Assembly (NCBI GenBank): GCA_025360745.1
Contig: JANYBP010000079.1
Location: forward strand, 1-64,000
DNA from: a bacterium
GTDB lineage: Bacteria > Verrucomicrobiota > Kiritimatiellia > CAIKKV01 > CAIYGI01
Length of the DNA: 64,000 nt
Direction of reading: 5' to 3'
Shown here one piece after another: positions 16,010 through 24,244 of the stretch (its first letter is position 1; every line of letters begins with the position of its first letter). The translations under genes and the position numbers were made by a program. The notes under the pieces were generated by a model, which was not told the origin of the DNA, ran no database searches, and saw nothing but the letters and a program-made list of their open reading frames with translations.

Positions 16010-17235
16010 ACGCCACTTCTCCTTTGTCGCCCCTGTCCATACATCCACGGCATGCCGTGGAGGCCAAGCCCCCAAAGCCAATTGTGCCCGTCGCCACTGA
16101 TTTGGCGCTCTCCATCGAAACGCCCGACACCGGCAAACTGCATCTTTCCTACTGGGATGTGTGGTACGCCTTGCTGGCTATCGACATGTTCGCCGGCAAT
16201 CTCGACAGGTTGGCACTCGAACTGCGCGAGTTACGCGGCGTGTACCGCTCGGAAGACGCCAAACGCAAGTTGAGCCACCTGCGGGACTTGCAGCAGCGGC
16301 TGGCAAGAGCCGGCATCGGGGTGTCGGATATCCTGGCCGCCCTGCCGCCGGACCTGACGAAAGCCGAACGCCGCCGGGCATACGGCCGCATTATCAAACA
16401 CAACCAGCGCTCGCGCGAGCTTTCCGAAGCCATGCGGATTCTTCCCGCAGAACGGTTCGGCGACATCGCCCTGCGCGGTCTGTGGACGCCATTTCCAGTT
16501 TCGCCGGAGTCCTATTACGAACGTCTCCGAGCCAAGTTTAACTGGGAGCGCTTTCACGGCGAAAACGCATCCTGGGGTCTGGCCAAGAAGCTGGACGCGG
16601 CTACCGAAGCCGCTCTCAAACTCGAAGATAAGGGGATGTTCGGGGACGCCCTCGCCTCGCTACGCGCCACGCTGACAGTAGCCATTGAGTTGGTCGAAAT
16701 CGCCGACGACTCCTTCGGTTGCATCGGCCAGAGTTTCCAGGAGACCTTCGAGCGCTATCTCGTCCTTCCCCGCCAGAAGACCGGCGTCTCGATCGAGGGC
16801 TTCCTCGCGGACCTGCTTGAATTGCTCGTGTTTGAAGATTACGGCTTCACCGACGGGCATACCGACGGCTTCTTTGCGTCCCTTTCTGGCGAGGAGGGCG
16901 ACTTCTGTCTGGCCTATCTTCGCGGCAGACTCACCGTCTTGTCGGCCTGGGATTTGGACTATCAAGCCGAGGAGGCTCTGACCCTGATCGGGCAGGTAGC
17001 CGCCGAACAGAAACGGTTCGATTCGTTCGAGGCGCTGGCCGGCGAAATGGGATCGAGGAAATGGCAGCGGATCATCCGCCTGGCGGACGCGTCCGTTCGC
17101 GCCCGCAAACGCGATCTCGCGGACCGTATTTTCCAAGCCGCGCTGGCCGGCGAGGACGGCGGAGACGCGGATTTTCTGGCCAAGAAACACGCCCAACTCC
17201 TGCACGGCAAGTGGAGCCCCGACCCGCGAAAGTGA
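16006..17235 (+). CDS. Unknown protein of the defence operon (409 aa)
   Basis: I do not recognise a family. The start ATG 16006 overlaps the HUH gene stop. After a short Pro-rich leader (to about residue 30, containing the palindrome-encoded PRHAV), the protein is almost wholly helical. A conserved-looking block is KLHLSYWDVWYALLAIDMFA; then come charged helices and several degenerate helical hairpin units reminiscent of TPR or SWIM-less scaffold proteins (FGDALASLRATLTVAIELVE, RKRDLADRIFQAALAG). There are no catalytic motifs, membrane segments or signal peptide. Its place between helicase and TrlF-like ATPase and its translational coupling to the HUH gene suggest a scaffold or partner protein of the defence machinery. 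Confidence 0.6.
   Translation: MNATSPLSPLSIHPRHAVEAKPPKPIVPVATDLALSIETPDTGKLHLSYWDVWYALLAIDMFAGNLDRLALELRELRGVYRSEDAKRKLSHLRDLQQRLARAGIGVSDILAALPPDLTKAERRRAYGRIIKHNQRSRELSEAMRILPAERFGDIALRGLWTPFPVSPESYYERLRAKFNWERFHGENASWGLAKKLDAATEAALKLEDKGMFGDALASLRATLTVAIELVEIADDSFGCIGQSFQETFERYLVLPRQKTGVSIEGFLADLLELLVFEDYGFTDGHTDGFFASLSGEEGDFCLAYLRGRLTVLSAWDLDYQAEEALTLIGQVAAEQKRFDSFEALAGEMGSRKWQRIIRLADASVRARKRDLADRIFQAALAGEDGGDADFLAKKHAQLLHGKWSPDPRK
16044..16061. repeat. Palindrome P4
   Basis: TCCACGGCA-TGCCGTGGA, a perfect 18-bp palindrome at codons 14-19 of the 409-aa gene. It again encodes Pro-Arg-His-Ala-Val. Confidence 0.8.
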
Positions 17236-17243
17236 CAACACCC

Positions 17244-17404
17244 ATGAAACCCGCCCCAAAAACACTTCCCCCATCCACACCGCCACGGCATGCCGGACTG
17301 CCCGACAATCCTGACTTCGATCTGCTTGCCATCCGTTCCTCTTCCGCGCCAAGGGGAGCGTGCTTGTCAGCGCGTCCGCCGTTGCCATGGCGGAGGAGGC
17401 ATAG
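17244..17404 (+). pseudogene. Remnant of a second helicase 3' end (DUF3883 scar)
   Basis: The frame from ATG 17244 reads into HAGLPDNPDFDLLAIRS, matching QAGLPENPGFDLLSIRP of the intact helicase. After a deletion of roughly 75 codons and a frame change, AKGSVLVSASAVAMAEEA and a stop match the intact ending AKGSVLVSHAQVAEAEVAT. The ends of the DUF3883 tail are therefore kept and its middle is lost. It is a scar of a duplicated helicase terminus, located after the HUH and 409-aa genes. Confidence 0.75.
17286..17295. repeat. Palindrome P5 (short)
   Basis: CGGCATGCCG in the context CGCCACGGCATGCCGGAC, at codons 14-18 of the helicase remnant. It encodes Pro-Arg-His-Ala as in P1 and P4. Confidence 0.6.
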
Positions 17405-17455
17405 CCAATGAACATCGCTGGCAAACGCACACTCAATCGAACTGATCTGACCGGG

Positions 17456-17485
17456 TTGACATGCGTGCGGAAGGGCGCCTATGCT
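17456..17485 (+). promoter_or_regulatory. Internal promoter candidate before the TrlF-like gene
   Basis: TTGACA (17456-17461), an 18-nt spacer and TATGCT (17480-17485). Expected start near 17492. It would drive the second half of the operon separately from the helicase. Confidence 0.5.
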
Positions 17486-17529
17486 GCTCCGACTAGTAGC
17501 ACCCCCGGTAGCTTCGGCGAAAGGGCGCG

Positions 17530-17562
17530 GAGCCGTTCCGGTAGGGGCGGCTCTTGCTTTTT
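17530..17562 (+). terminator. Hairpin plus T-run in the leader (attenuator or small-RNA terminator)
   Basis: GAGCCGTTCC (17530-17539) pairs with GGGGCGGCTC (17544-17553), with two G-T wobbles and a GGTA tetraloop. TTGCTTTTT follows directly. It lies about 40 nt downstream of the predicted start site and 35 nt before the TrlF ATG. A first hairpin, TGCTGCT/AGTAGCA at 17482-17501, precedes it. Confidence 0.55.
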
Positions 17563-17597
17563 GCCCGCTGGCCAATGATGACAGGAGGGAACAAACC

Positions 17598-20222
17598 ATG
17601 ACGGAACAAACCAGCTTCTTTGCTCACGGCAGTCGCTGGGTGCGTGCTGACTTTCACCTACACACTCGACGGGACAAAGAGTTCAAGGATGACGGATCCG
17701 AGCAGGACTTTATCGCGCGGTATGTCTCCGCACTCAAGCAAGCCGACATCCGTGTTGGTGTAATCACGAATCACAACAAGTTTGATCGCGACGAATTCAA
17801 GGCCCTTCGCAAGGCCGCCAAGAAGGAGGACATTTACCTCCTGCCGGGCGTTGAACTTTCCGTGAATGTTGGGGCGAACGGTATCCATACGCTAGTCGTC
17901 TTCAGTGAAGCATGGATCGCGAACCAGGAACAGACCGACCACATCAATGTTTTCTTGAATGTCACCTTCGCCGGTCAGTCGAACTATGACAACAACAATG
18001 CCCGGTCGAATCACGATCTCCTAGGGACAATTCGGGAGTTGGACAAGTTCCAGCGGGACTACCTGCTAATCTTCGCCCATGTCGAGGCGGCCAATGGGCT
18101 CTATGGATCGGGAGGTTTGGAAGGCGGACGCATTCATGAACTAGGACAGAACGAACTCTTTCGTCTCCGCACTGCAGCATTTCAGAAAGTCCGAACAAGG
18201 AACCTGAATCAGAACGTGCGTGGTTGGCTTGGCGACTGGTACCCCTCTGAAGTAGAAGGGTCCGATCCGAAGGCAATATCTGATGTCGGCCGTGGTGAAC
18301 AGACCTTCATCAAGGTTGGCGCGTTCACCTTCGAGGCCGTACAGTTCGCGCTGAAACCGGGTGCGGATCGGGTCGCGCCGACTGTGCCAACACGACAACC
18401 CCACAGTTGGGTGAAGTCCGTACGGTTTGAGGGAGGAATCTTGGACGCGAAGCGATTCGACTTCTCCGATCAACTCAACTGCCTAATTGGAATTCGGGGA
18501 AGCGGGAAGTCCGCTGTGTTGGAAGCGCTCCGCTATGCGTTGGAACTGCCATGTGACGAGACGCTTGCCGATTGGAAGTACAAGCAGGATCTCGTGCGTT
18601 TTGCGTTGCAGAGCGGCGGGAAGGTGATCGTGGAAGCCGAGGATGCCCAAGGTCGTCTTTGCGAGGTACGCCGCATTCTGAATGACAGGGCGAGCGTGTA
18701 TTGCGGCGATCAGTTGCGTCCAGGTGTGAGCACTCAGTCCGTTGTCAGCAAACCTCTGTTTTTTGGGCAGAAGGAACTGGTTCCCAAGGGGGATGGGTTC
18801 GAGCGGGAACTGATCGAGAAGTTGCTCGGGTCGCGGCTGGACTCGACGCGGCGGGACATCGCCGGCCAGAAGCAGCGGGTGCTCGATGTTCTCGCGAACT
18901 TGGACAAACTGAAGGATCTGGATGCCTTGGAACAGGAATACCAGACGAAGCGCAAAGACGCAGAGTTCAAGTTGGACGTATTCCGCCAGCACGGGGTTGA
19001 GGAGAAGCTGAGGCGCCAGGTAGATTTCAACGCTGACGTGACCCATGCAAGCAGAGCTGTTGAAGCGGCCGATTCATTTGCCCGGGAGTTGGAAGGCTTC
19101 TTGAACACCCAGGAGGCTGAACTGGCCGCGCACGGTCGAATCGAGTCGCGGGGCAACGCCGATTTGATGAACGAGTTCAACGACATCTTCGCCCGCATCC
19201 GACGAATGCCGGAGAAGGGGCGACAACTTCTTTCGGAACTGCGTCAGGCAATTCAAGCCTTGCGCGCGAAGCTGAGTGAATTGGAGCGACGCCGCGACGC
19301 TCTGAAGGAAGAGTTTGCTGCGATAGAACGCCAGTTGAGCGCCCAGTTGCAGCAGCAGGGAAGCGTTTCCGTCCGGCCGGACGACTTTGTCCGTCTCAAC
19401 GCCGACCTGCAGAAGGCGAAACTGGCGATCGACGAAATCGCCAAGAGCAAGGCGCGCAAAGCAGCCATGCAGGACGATCTCGCGAAGGAATTGAAGGGAC
19501 TGTCAGATCTATGGCACCGAGAGTTCAAGCAGATTGACGAGGAAATCAAGAAACTCAACGCCGGTCAGACCGCCCTGCGCATCACCGCGGAGTACAAGGG
19601 CGACAAGGCCGCGTTTCTGGAGCAACTCAAGGCCAACGTTCGTGGAAGTCGGCTGCGGGAATCCACACTGGAGGCCATTGTACAGCAGCACGCCGATTTC
19701 GCGTCTGTATATGCGTCACTTGCGGCCCTGTGCAGCGGCATGGGCGACTCGGGCGAGGTCTTTCGAAAGTATTTCAACGAGTCCAAGGCGGCCCTGTTGA
19801 CGTGGCAGGTTCCGAACCGCTTTGCCATCGAGTATCATGGCATGCCGCTTCGCGACCACTCACTCGGTCAGCGTGCTTCGGCGCTTATCCTCTTCATCCT
19901 GAGCCAGCGCGACAACGATGTGATCATCATTGACCAACCGGAAGACGATTTGGACAACCAGACGATCTTCGAGGATGTGATCAAACTGGTCCGGGTCCTG
20001 AAACAGGACGTCCAGTTTATATTCGCCACGCACAACGCGAACTTCCCCGTTCTCGGCGATGCTGAACAGGTCGGGGCATGTTCATTCGCTGCTGGTCATG
20101 GCGACGTCAAGGTCGGCAGCATCGACGATCCTGACATTCAGAAGGCAATCGTGTCCATTATGGAAGGCGGCCACGAGGCGTTTGCGCGTCGAAAGGAGAT
20201 ATACCAGCTATGGAAGCAATAG
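17598..20222 (+). CDS. TrlF-like PHP-domain SMC-type ATPase
   Basis: An 874-residue protein. The N-terminal PHP phosphoesterase domain shows the metal-binding HLHT (His20, His22) and, further on, GVITNHN and PGVELSVN. The ATPase head follows with Walker A GIRGSGKS (about 298-305), a long coiled coil (about 430-700), and then IIIDQPEDDLDNQ (about 774-786), a combined signature/Walker B of SMC/RecN-like ATPases. Family members with this PHP-ATPase order are annotated TrlF and found in defence islands. The likely role is ATP-controlled nuclease or phosphoesterase action on nucleic acid. The start ATG 17598 has a strong AGGAGG-type site. It overlaps the next gene by 13 bp. Confidence 0.8.
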   Translation: MTEQTSFFAHGSRWVRADFHLHTRRDKEFKDDGSEQDFIARYVSALKQADIRVGVITNHNKFDRDEFKALRKAAKKEDIYLLPGVELSVNVGANGIHTLVVFSEAWIANQEQTDHINVFLNVTFAGQSNYDNNNARSNHDLLGTIRELDKFQRDYLLIFAHVEAANGLYGSGGLEGGRIHELGQNELFRLRTAAFQKVRTRNLNQNVRGWLGDWYPSEVEGSDPKAISDVGRGEQTFIKVGAFTFEAVQFALKPGADRVAPTVPTRQPHSWVKSVRFEGGILDAKRFDFSDQLNCLIGIRGSGKSAVLEALRYALELPCDETLADWKYKQDLVRFALQSGGKVIVEAEDAQGRLCEVRRILNDRASVYCGDQLRPGVSTQSVVSKPLFFGQKELVPKGDGFERELIEKLLGSRLDSTRRDIAGQKQRVLDVLANLDKLKDLDALEQEYQTKRKDAEFKLDVFRQHGVEEKLRRQVDFNADVTHASRAVEAADSFARELEGFLNTQEAELAAHGRIESRGNADLMNEFNDIFARIRRMPEKGRQLLSELRQAIQALRAKLSELERRRDALKEEFAAIERQLSAQLQQQGSVSVRPDDFVRLNADLQKAKLAIDEIAKSKARKAAMQDDLAKELKGLSDLWHREFKQIDEEIKKLNAGQTALRITAEYKGDKAAFLEQLKANVRGSRLRESTLEAIVQQHADFASVYASLAALCSGMGDSGEVFRKYFNESKAALLTWQVPNRFAIEYHGMPLRDHSLGQRASALILFILSQRDNDVIIIDQPEDDLDNQTIFEDVIKLVRVLKQDVQFIFATHNANFPVLGDAEQVGACSFAAGHGDVKVGSIDDPDIQKAIVSIMEGGHEAFARRKEIYQLWKQ

Positions 20223-21397
20223 AACTCATAGAACTGATCAGTCGGGGCGAAGACAGCCGGACACAGTTCAAGCAGACCGTCACAAATCCGGAATCCGTAG
20301 CGGCCGACCTTGTGGCCTTTTCCAATAGCAACGGTGGCCGTATCCTCATCGGCGTCAATGACCAGGGGACCGTTATCGGTCTGTCGCCAGCCGATATTCG
20401 CAGAATCAACCAATTGATTTCCAACACGGCAACCAATTGCGTGCGGCCATCGGTTAACCCTACGACCGAGAATATCTCTGCCGGAGGGGTGCTGGTGATG
20501 GTCGTTACAGTTCAGGCGGGCATTTCAAAACCCTATGCCGACTACAATGGCGTGTTCTGGGTCAAGTCTGGAGCGGACAAGCGTAAGGTGACTTCCCGCG
20601 AGGAAGTCCAACGGATGCTCCAAACCGCTGAGCTGGTCCATGCGGACGAGGTGCCAGTGGAGGGAACCACGAACGGCGACATTGACTTGGAGCACTTTCG
20701 GACGTTCTTCCTGAAGCAGTACGGCAAGCGGCAGTTCGACGAGTCTTTCAGCGATGATCCCGACCGACCTGGGATTGCTTTGGGGCAGTTGTTGAACAAT
20801 CTCGGCCTGGCGCGTGAAGCGTGTCTCAATCTGGCCGGGCTCATGATCTTCGGGCGTCAACCCCAACGCCATCTTCCTGCCTTCGTAGTTAAGGCAGTTG
20901 CCTTTGTCGGCAACGACTCAGCAGGCGACAAGTATCGGGACAGTCAGGATATCGAGGGGTGTTTACGGGACTTGTTCAGGCAAACCATGTCATTTATTAC
21001 CCGTAACCTGCGGCGGATGCAGGGTGGCAAAGGCATCAATACTGAAGGCGACTTGGAGATTCCGTTGCCGGCTCTGGAGGAGCTTGTAGTCAACATGCTG
21101 CTTCACCGGGACTACTTCATCTCCGCGCCATGGCGAGTGTTCCTGTTCGACAATCGTATTGAGTTAATCAGTCCCGGCGCGCTCCCCAACAATCTTACTG
21201 TCGAGAACATTCGGAACGGCGTGTCTGTGATACGGAATCCATTAATTGCGTCATTCGCGACAAAGGGTGACGAACTGCCGTATCGCGGCATTGGTACGGG
21301 TGTCCGCCGTGCTCTCGCGTCTGTGCCTGCTCTCGAACTGGATTCGGCCCACGAGCGCAACCTGTTCACTGCACGGATTCCGAGGCAACCTGCATGA
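20210..21397 (+). CDS. AlbA_2 (Schlafen-type) ATP-binding protein
   Basis: A 395-residue protein with an N-terminal AlbA_2 domain (EDSRTQFKQTV, LVAFSNSNGGRILIGVNDQG). The C-terminal HATPase_c_4 region has EELVVNMLLHRDYF and YRGIGTGVRRAL. Proteins of this kind are labelled ATP-dependent regulators or Schlafen-like. They occur beside restriction-modification and other defence genes, where nucleic-acid binding or a regulatory role is assumed. It is coupled to the TrlF-like gene by overlap and to the truncated methyltransferase by ATGA. Confidence 0.75.
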   Translation: MEAIELIELISRGEDSRTQFKQTVTNPESVAADLVAFSNSNGGRILIGVNDQGTVIGLSPADIRRINQLISNTATNCVRPSVNPTTENISAGGVLVMVVTVQAGISKPYADYNGVFWVKSGADKRKVTSREEVQRMLQTAELVHADEVPVEGTTNGDIDLEHFRTFFLKQYGKRQFDESFSDDPDRPGIALGQLLNNLGLAREACLNLAGLMIFGRQPQRHLPAFVVKAVAFVGNDSAGDKYRDSQDIEGCLRDLFRQTMSFITRNLRRMQGGKGINTEGDLEIPLPALEELVVNMLLHRDYFISAPWRVFLFDNRIELISPGALPNNLTVENIRNGVSVIRNPLIASFATKGDELPYRGIGTGVRRALASVPALELDSAHERNLFTARIPRQPA

Positions 21398-21773
21398 CCG
21401 ACCACCCCCGCCTCATCGAACACGCCTTCCCGCTGAAGCAGACTTCGCTGGACTCGGTCCACGAGAAGAACGTGCGGCATGGGCATATCTCAACGCTGCA
21501 CATCTGGCCGGCCCGGCGGCCGTTGGCGGCGTGCCGGGCGGCGCTGATTGCGACGCTCCTGCCCGATCCCGGAACGCCGGAAGGCCGGAAGGCGCTGTGC
21601 GAGAAGATCGGCGGCAGGGTGGTCAAGAAGGTGGAACATAAGAAGATGCCCGACGGCAGCATCGTCGAGCGCGAGAAGGAAGAGACCGAGGGCGGCATTC
21701 TCCACTGGGGCAGAGAGACGAAAAACAAGGCCGACCTGGATTGGTTCCGGGCAGAAATTATGAAGGCGTATGG
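21394..21773 (+). repeat. 380-bp direct repeat: methyltransferase 5' end, left copy
   Basis: Aligns without gaps to 23865-24244; differences are scattered, mostly third-codon changes near the start (for example GACCGACCAC against GACTGATCAC). The high identity suggests a recent duplication or ongoing gene conversion. Confidence 0.9.
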
Positions 21774-21825
21774 GAACGGGTGCCAAAGGCGCAACAATTG
21801 TTGGGGACCCTGTTGGCGAAAATGA
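21394..21825 (+). pseudogene. Truncated DUF1156 methyltransferase (N-terminal copy)
   Basis: The first 126 codons equal the intact methyltransferase at 23865 except for three residues (Thr17/Ala, His84/Arg, Met123/Lys). Then 17 unrelated codons lead to a stop. All catalytic motifs (DPFAGGG, DPPYY) are missing. It could still make a 143-aa N-terminal DUF1156 peptide, since its start and junction (ATGA with the AlbA_2 gene) are intact. Best read as a recombination scar. Confidence 0.85.
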
Positions 21826-21912
21826 AAGGGGAGCGTAGTCAGACGGCAAGTTTTTCTGGATACGGAAGATGTTCTTTGATTGTGGGTCGACGATATTAGG
21901 AGGGCGTGAATC

Positions 21913-23196
21913 ATGGCTAAGATAGAAGGCATACGAATACGCAACTTCAGGACGCTGCGCGACGTTACACTCGGCAGACTCTGGAATCTACAGAACGCTG
22001 AACCCCTGACGCCAATGACGGCCGTTATTGGCAAGAATGGGGTCGGAAAGAGTTCCCTTTTTGATGCATTTGGCTTTTTGGCCGATTGCCTGAAGTCCGG
22101 TGTGGAAGAAGCGTGTGACCTGCGAGGTCGCGGCGGTTTCCACCGCATCAGGTCGCAAGGGGAACAGGGACCAATAGAGTTTGAAGTCTACTACAAGGAA
22201 GACGGCAATGCCCGGCCGATAACCTATGAAATGGCGGTTGATACAGACGCAAACGGCCGCCCCTGCGTTCTAAATGAACGACTTCGCCAGCGGAGAAAAG
22301 GTCAGAAATGGGGGTGGCCCTTTTCCTTTTTGGTCCTGAGAGATGGGAAAGGTGTTGCCTGGAAGGAAAACAAAGAAGGTATCGAGGAAAAGGACACCCC
22401 GACGGATATTCTTACGTTAATGAAATCCGTGAAGGATAGAGAGACGGAGGAAGGCCGACAAACGGAGATTGTGGAACTGGAGGATCCAAGGAAACTTGGA
22501 ATCGCAACACTTGGATCACTCAAACAGCACCCGCGAATCTCGGCTTTCCGGAGTTTCATCGAAGGCTGGTATGTGAGCTATTTTACGCCGGACGCTGCGC
22601 GCAGTCTGCCGCTGGCGGGTCCTCAAAAGCACTTGAATATACACGGCGATAATCTCGGCAATGTCGTACAGTTCATGGAACGTGAGTATCCGAAGAAATT
22701 TCAGGCAATCCTTGATCGCATTGCGGCCAAAATTCCTGGCGTCCACAAGATAGACACGGAAAGGACTCCTGATGGACGACTACTGCTCCGTTTCAACGAC
22801 AAAGGTTTCAAGGATCCTTTCTATGCTCAGCAGATGTCTGATGGAACGCTGAAAGTGTTTGCCTATCTTCTGCTTCTCGAAGATCCGGTGCCTCCTCCAT
22901 TCCTCTGTATTGAAGAACCCGAGAACGGACTCTACCACAAGCTTCTGGAAACCTTGGCAAGTGAGTTCCGTGATCATGCAACGGGACAAAAGGGCGGCTC
23001 ACAGATATTCATCACAACTCATCAGCCCTACTTAGTGGATGCTTTATCTCCTCAAGAAGTGTGGGTTATGCAGAAGGGCGAAGATGGCTTCTCGTCTGTC
23101 AAACGGGCCAGTGACGATGAAACCGTAAAGAACATGGTGAATGAAGGTCTTCCTTTGGGCGGACTCTGGTACAGCGATTATCTGGATGCGAGGTGA
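21913..23196 (+). CDS. OLD/RloA-type AAA (AAA_21) ATPase, first pair
   Basis: A 427-residue ABC-type ATPase of the overcoming-lysogenization/AAA_21 group. Walker A is GKNGVGKSS (Lys46), Walker B FLCIEEPENGLYH (about 330), and the H-loop ITTHQPYLVDAL (about 370). The insert between them carries the variable sensor region. It is followed after 3 nt by a DUF4276 protein, a pairing seen in RloA/RloB and PARIS-like abortive systems, where the ATPase senses a phage trigger and the TOPRIM-like partner is the effector. A good AGGAGG site precedes ATG 21913. Base composition is visibly more AT-rich than the flanking genes. Confidence 0.8.
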   Translation: MAKIEGIRIRNFRTLRDVTLGRLWNLQNAEPLTPMTAVIGKNGVGKSSLFDAFGFLADCLKSGVEEACDLRGRGGFHRIRSQGEQGPIEFEVYYKEDGNARPITYEMAVDTDANGRPCVLNERLRQRRKGQKWGWPFSFLVLRDGKGVAWKENKEGIEEKDTPTDILTLMKSVKDRETEEGRQTEIVELEDPRKLGIATLGSLKQHPRISAFRSFIEGWYVSYFTPDAARSLPLAGPQKHLNIHGDNLGNVVQFMEREYPKKFQAILDRIAAKIPGVHKIDTERTPDGRLLLRFNDKGFKDPFYAQQMSDGTLKVFAYLLLLEDPVPPPFLCIEEPENGLYHKLLETLASEFRDHATGQKGGSQIFITTHQPYLVDALSPQEVWVMQKGEDGFSSVKRASDDETVKNMVNEGLPLGGLWYSDYLDAR

Positions 23197-23199
23197 GTA

Positions 23200-23868
23200 A
23201 TGCATTTTGAGATACTCGTTGAAGATCAGTCGGGGAAGGTGGCGCTCGATATCCTCGTACCAAAGATTGTTGGGGCCGACCACACGTTCATTGTGCACTC
23301 CTATAAGGGAATCGGCAGGATTCCCAGTAACATGCGTGACTGCAAGCACGCATCGAAGCGAATGTTGATGGACAATTTGCCAAAACTGCTGAAGGGTTAT
23401 GGCCGAACTCAGGCCGGGAGGCTTGGTTTTCCCTCATTAGTGGTTCTGATTTGTGACTTAGATGACAACTGTTTGCGAGGGTTCAGGCAAGAATTCCTTG
23501 CGATCCTTGACTCCTGTCATCCGAAACCGCGGGCTCGATTCTGCCTTGCTGTCGAAGAGGGTGAAGCCTGGTTTCTCGGGGATCTTCCTGCGGTCAAAAG
23601 GGCATATCCGAATGCCAGTGACTCCGTCCTTGGCTCATATGCGAACGACAGCATTTGCGGCACATGGGAAAGACTGGCTGATGCCATTTGTCCGGGCGGT
23701 TCATTAGCGTTGTCAGCCAACGGATGGCAAGCGGTCGGTGCGGGAAAGTCTGCTTGGTCGAAGAGAATTCCGCCACATATGGAAATAGATCGGAACCTCT
23801 CACCAAGCTTCTGCTTTTTCCGAAAGACTCTCATGGCTGAAATCGGGATTATTGAGGAGACGCCATGA
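23200..23868 (+). CDS. DUF4276 (TOPRIM-like) effector candidate, first pair
   Basis: A 222-residue protein. The start MHFEILVEDQSGKVALDILV holds the acidic first-strand residue, and VVLICDLDDN (about 84-92) the second acidic cluster. LAVEEGEAWFLGD (about 114-126) is the DUF4276 hallmark. Together these resemble a TOPRIM-like nuclease site. The ATPase upstream is its probable sensor partner. The stop overlaps the methyltransferase start (ATGA). Confidence 0.7.
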   Translation: MHFEILVEDQSGKVALDILVPKIVGADHTFIVHSYKGIGRIPSNMRDCKHASKRMLMDNLPKLLKGYGRTQAGRLGFPSLVVLICDLDDNCLRGFRQEFLAILDSCHPKPRARFCLAVEEGEAWFLGDLPAVKRAYPNASDSVLGSYANDSICGTWERLADAICPGGSLALSANGWQAVGAGKSAWSKRIPPHMEIDRNLSPSFCFFRKTLMAEIGIIEETP

Positions 23869-24244
23869 CTGATCACCCCCGCCTCATCGAACATGCCTTT
23901 CCGCTGAAGCAGGCTTCCTTGGATTCCGTCCACGAGAAGAATGTGCGGCATGGGCATATCTCGACGCTGCACATCTGGCCGGCGCGGCGGCCGTTGGCGG
24001 CGTGCCGGGCGGCGCTGATTGCGACGCTCCTGCCCGATCCCGGAACGCCGGAAGGCCGGAAGGCGCTGTGCGAGAAGATCGGCGGCAGGGTGGTCAAGAA
24101 GGTGGAACGTAAGAAGATGCCCGACGGCAGCATCGTCGAGCGCGAGAAGGAAGAGACCGAGGGCGGTATTCTCCACTGGGGCAGAGAGACGAAAAACAAG
24201 GCCGACCTGGATTGGTTCCGGGCGGAAATCAAGAAGGCGTATGG
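23865..24244 (+). repeat. 380-bp direct repeat: methyltransferase 5' end, right copy
   Basis: Functional copy of the repeat at 21394-21773; alignment is lost after GGCGTATGG in both copies. Confidence 0.9.

Larger units (their letters stand above)
17236..17597. other. Internal gap of the defence operon: helicase scar, promoter and leader
   Basis: This 362-bp gap holds a decayed second copy of the helicase 3' end (17244-17404), palindrome P5, a promoter-like pair (17456-17485) and a structured leader with a terminator-like hairpin (17530-17562). No intact gene was found. Confidence 0.65.
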
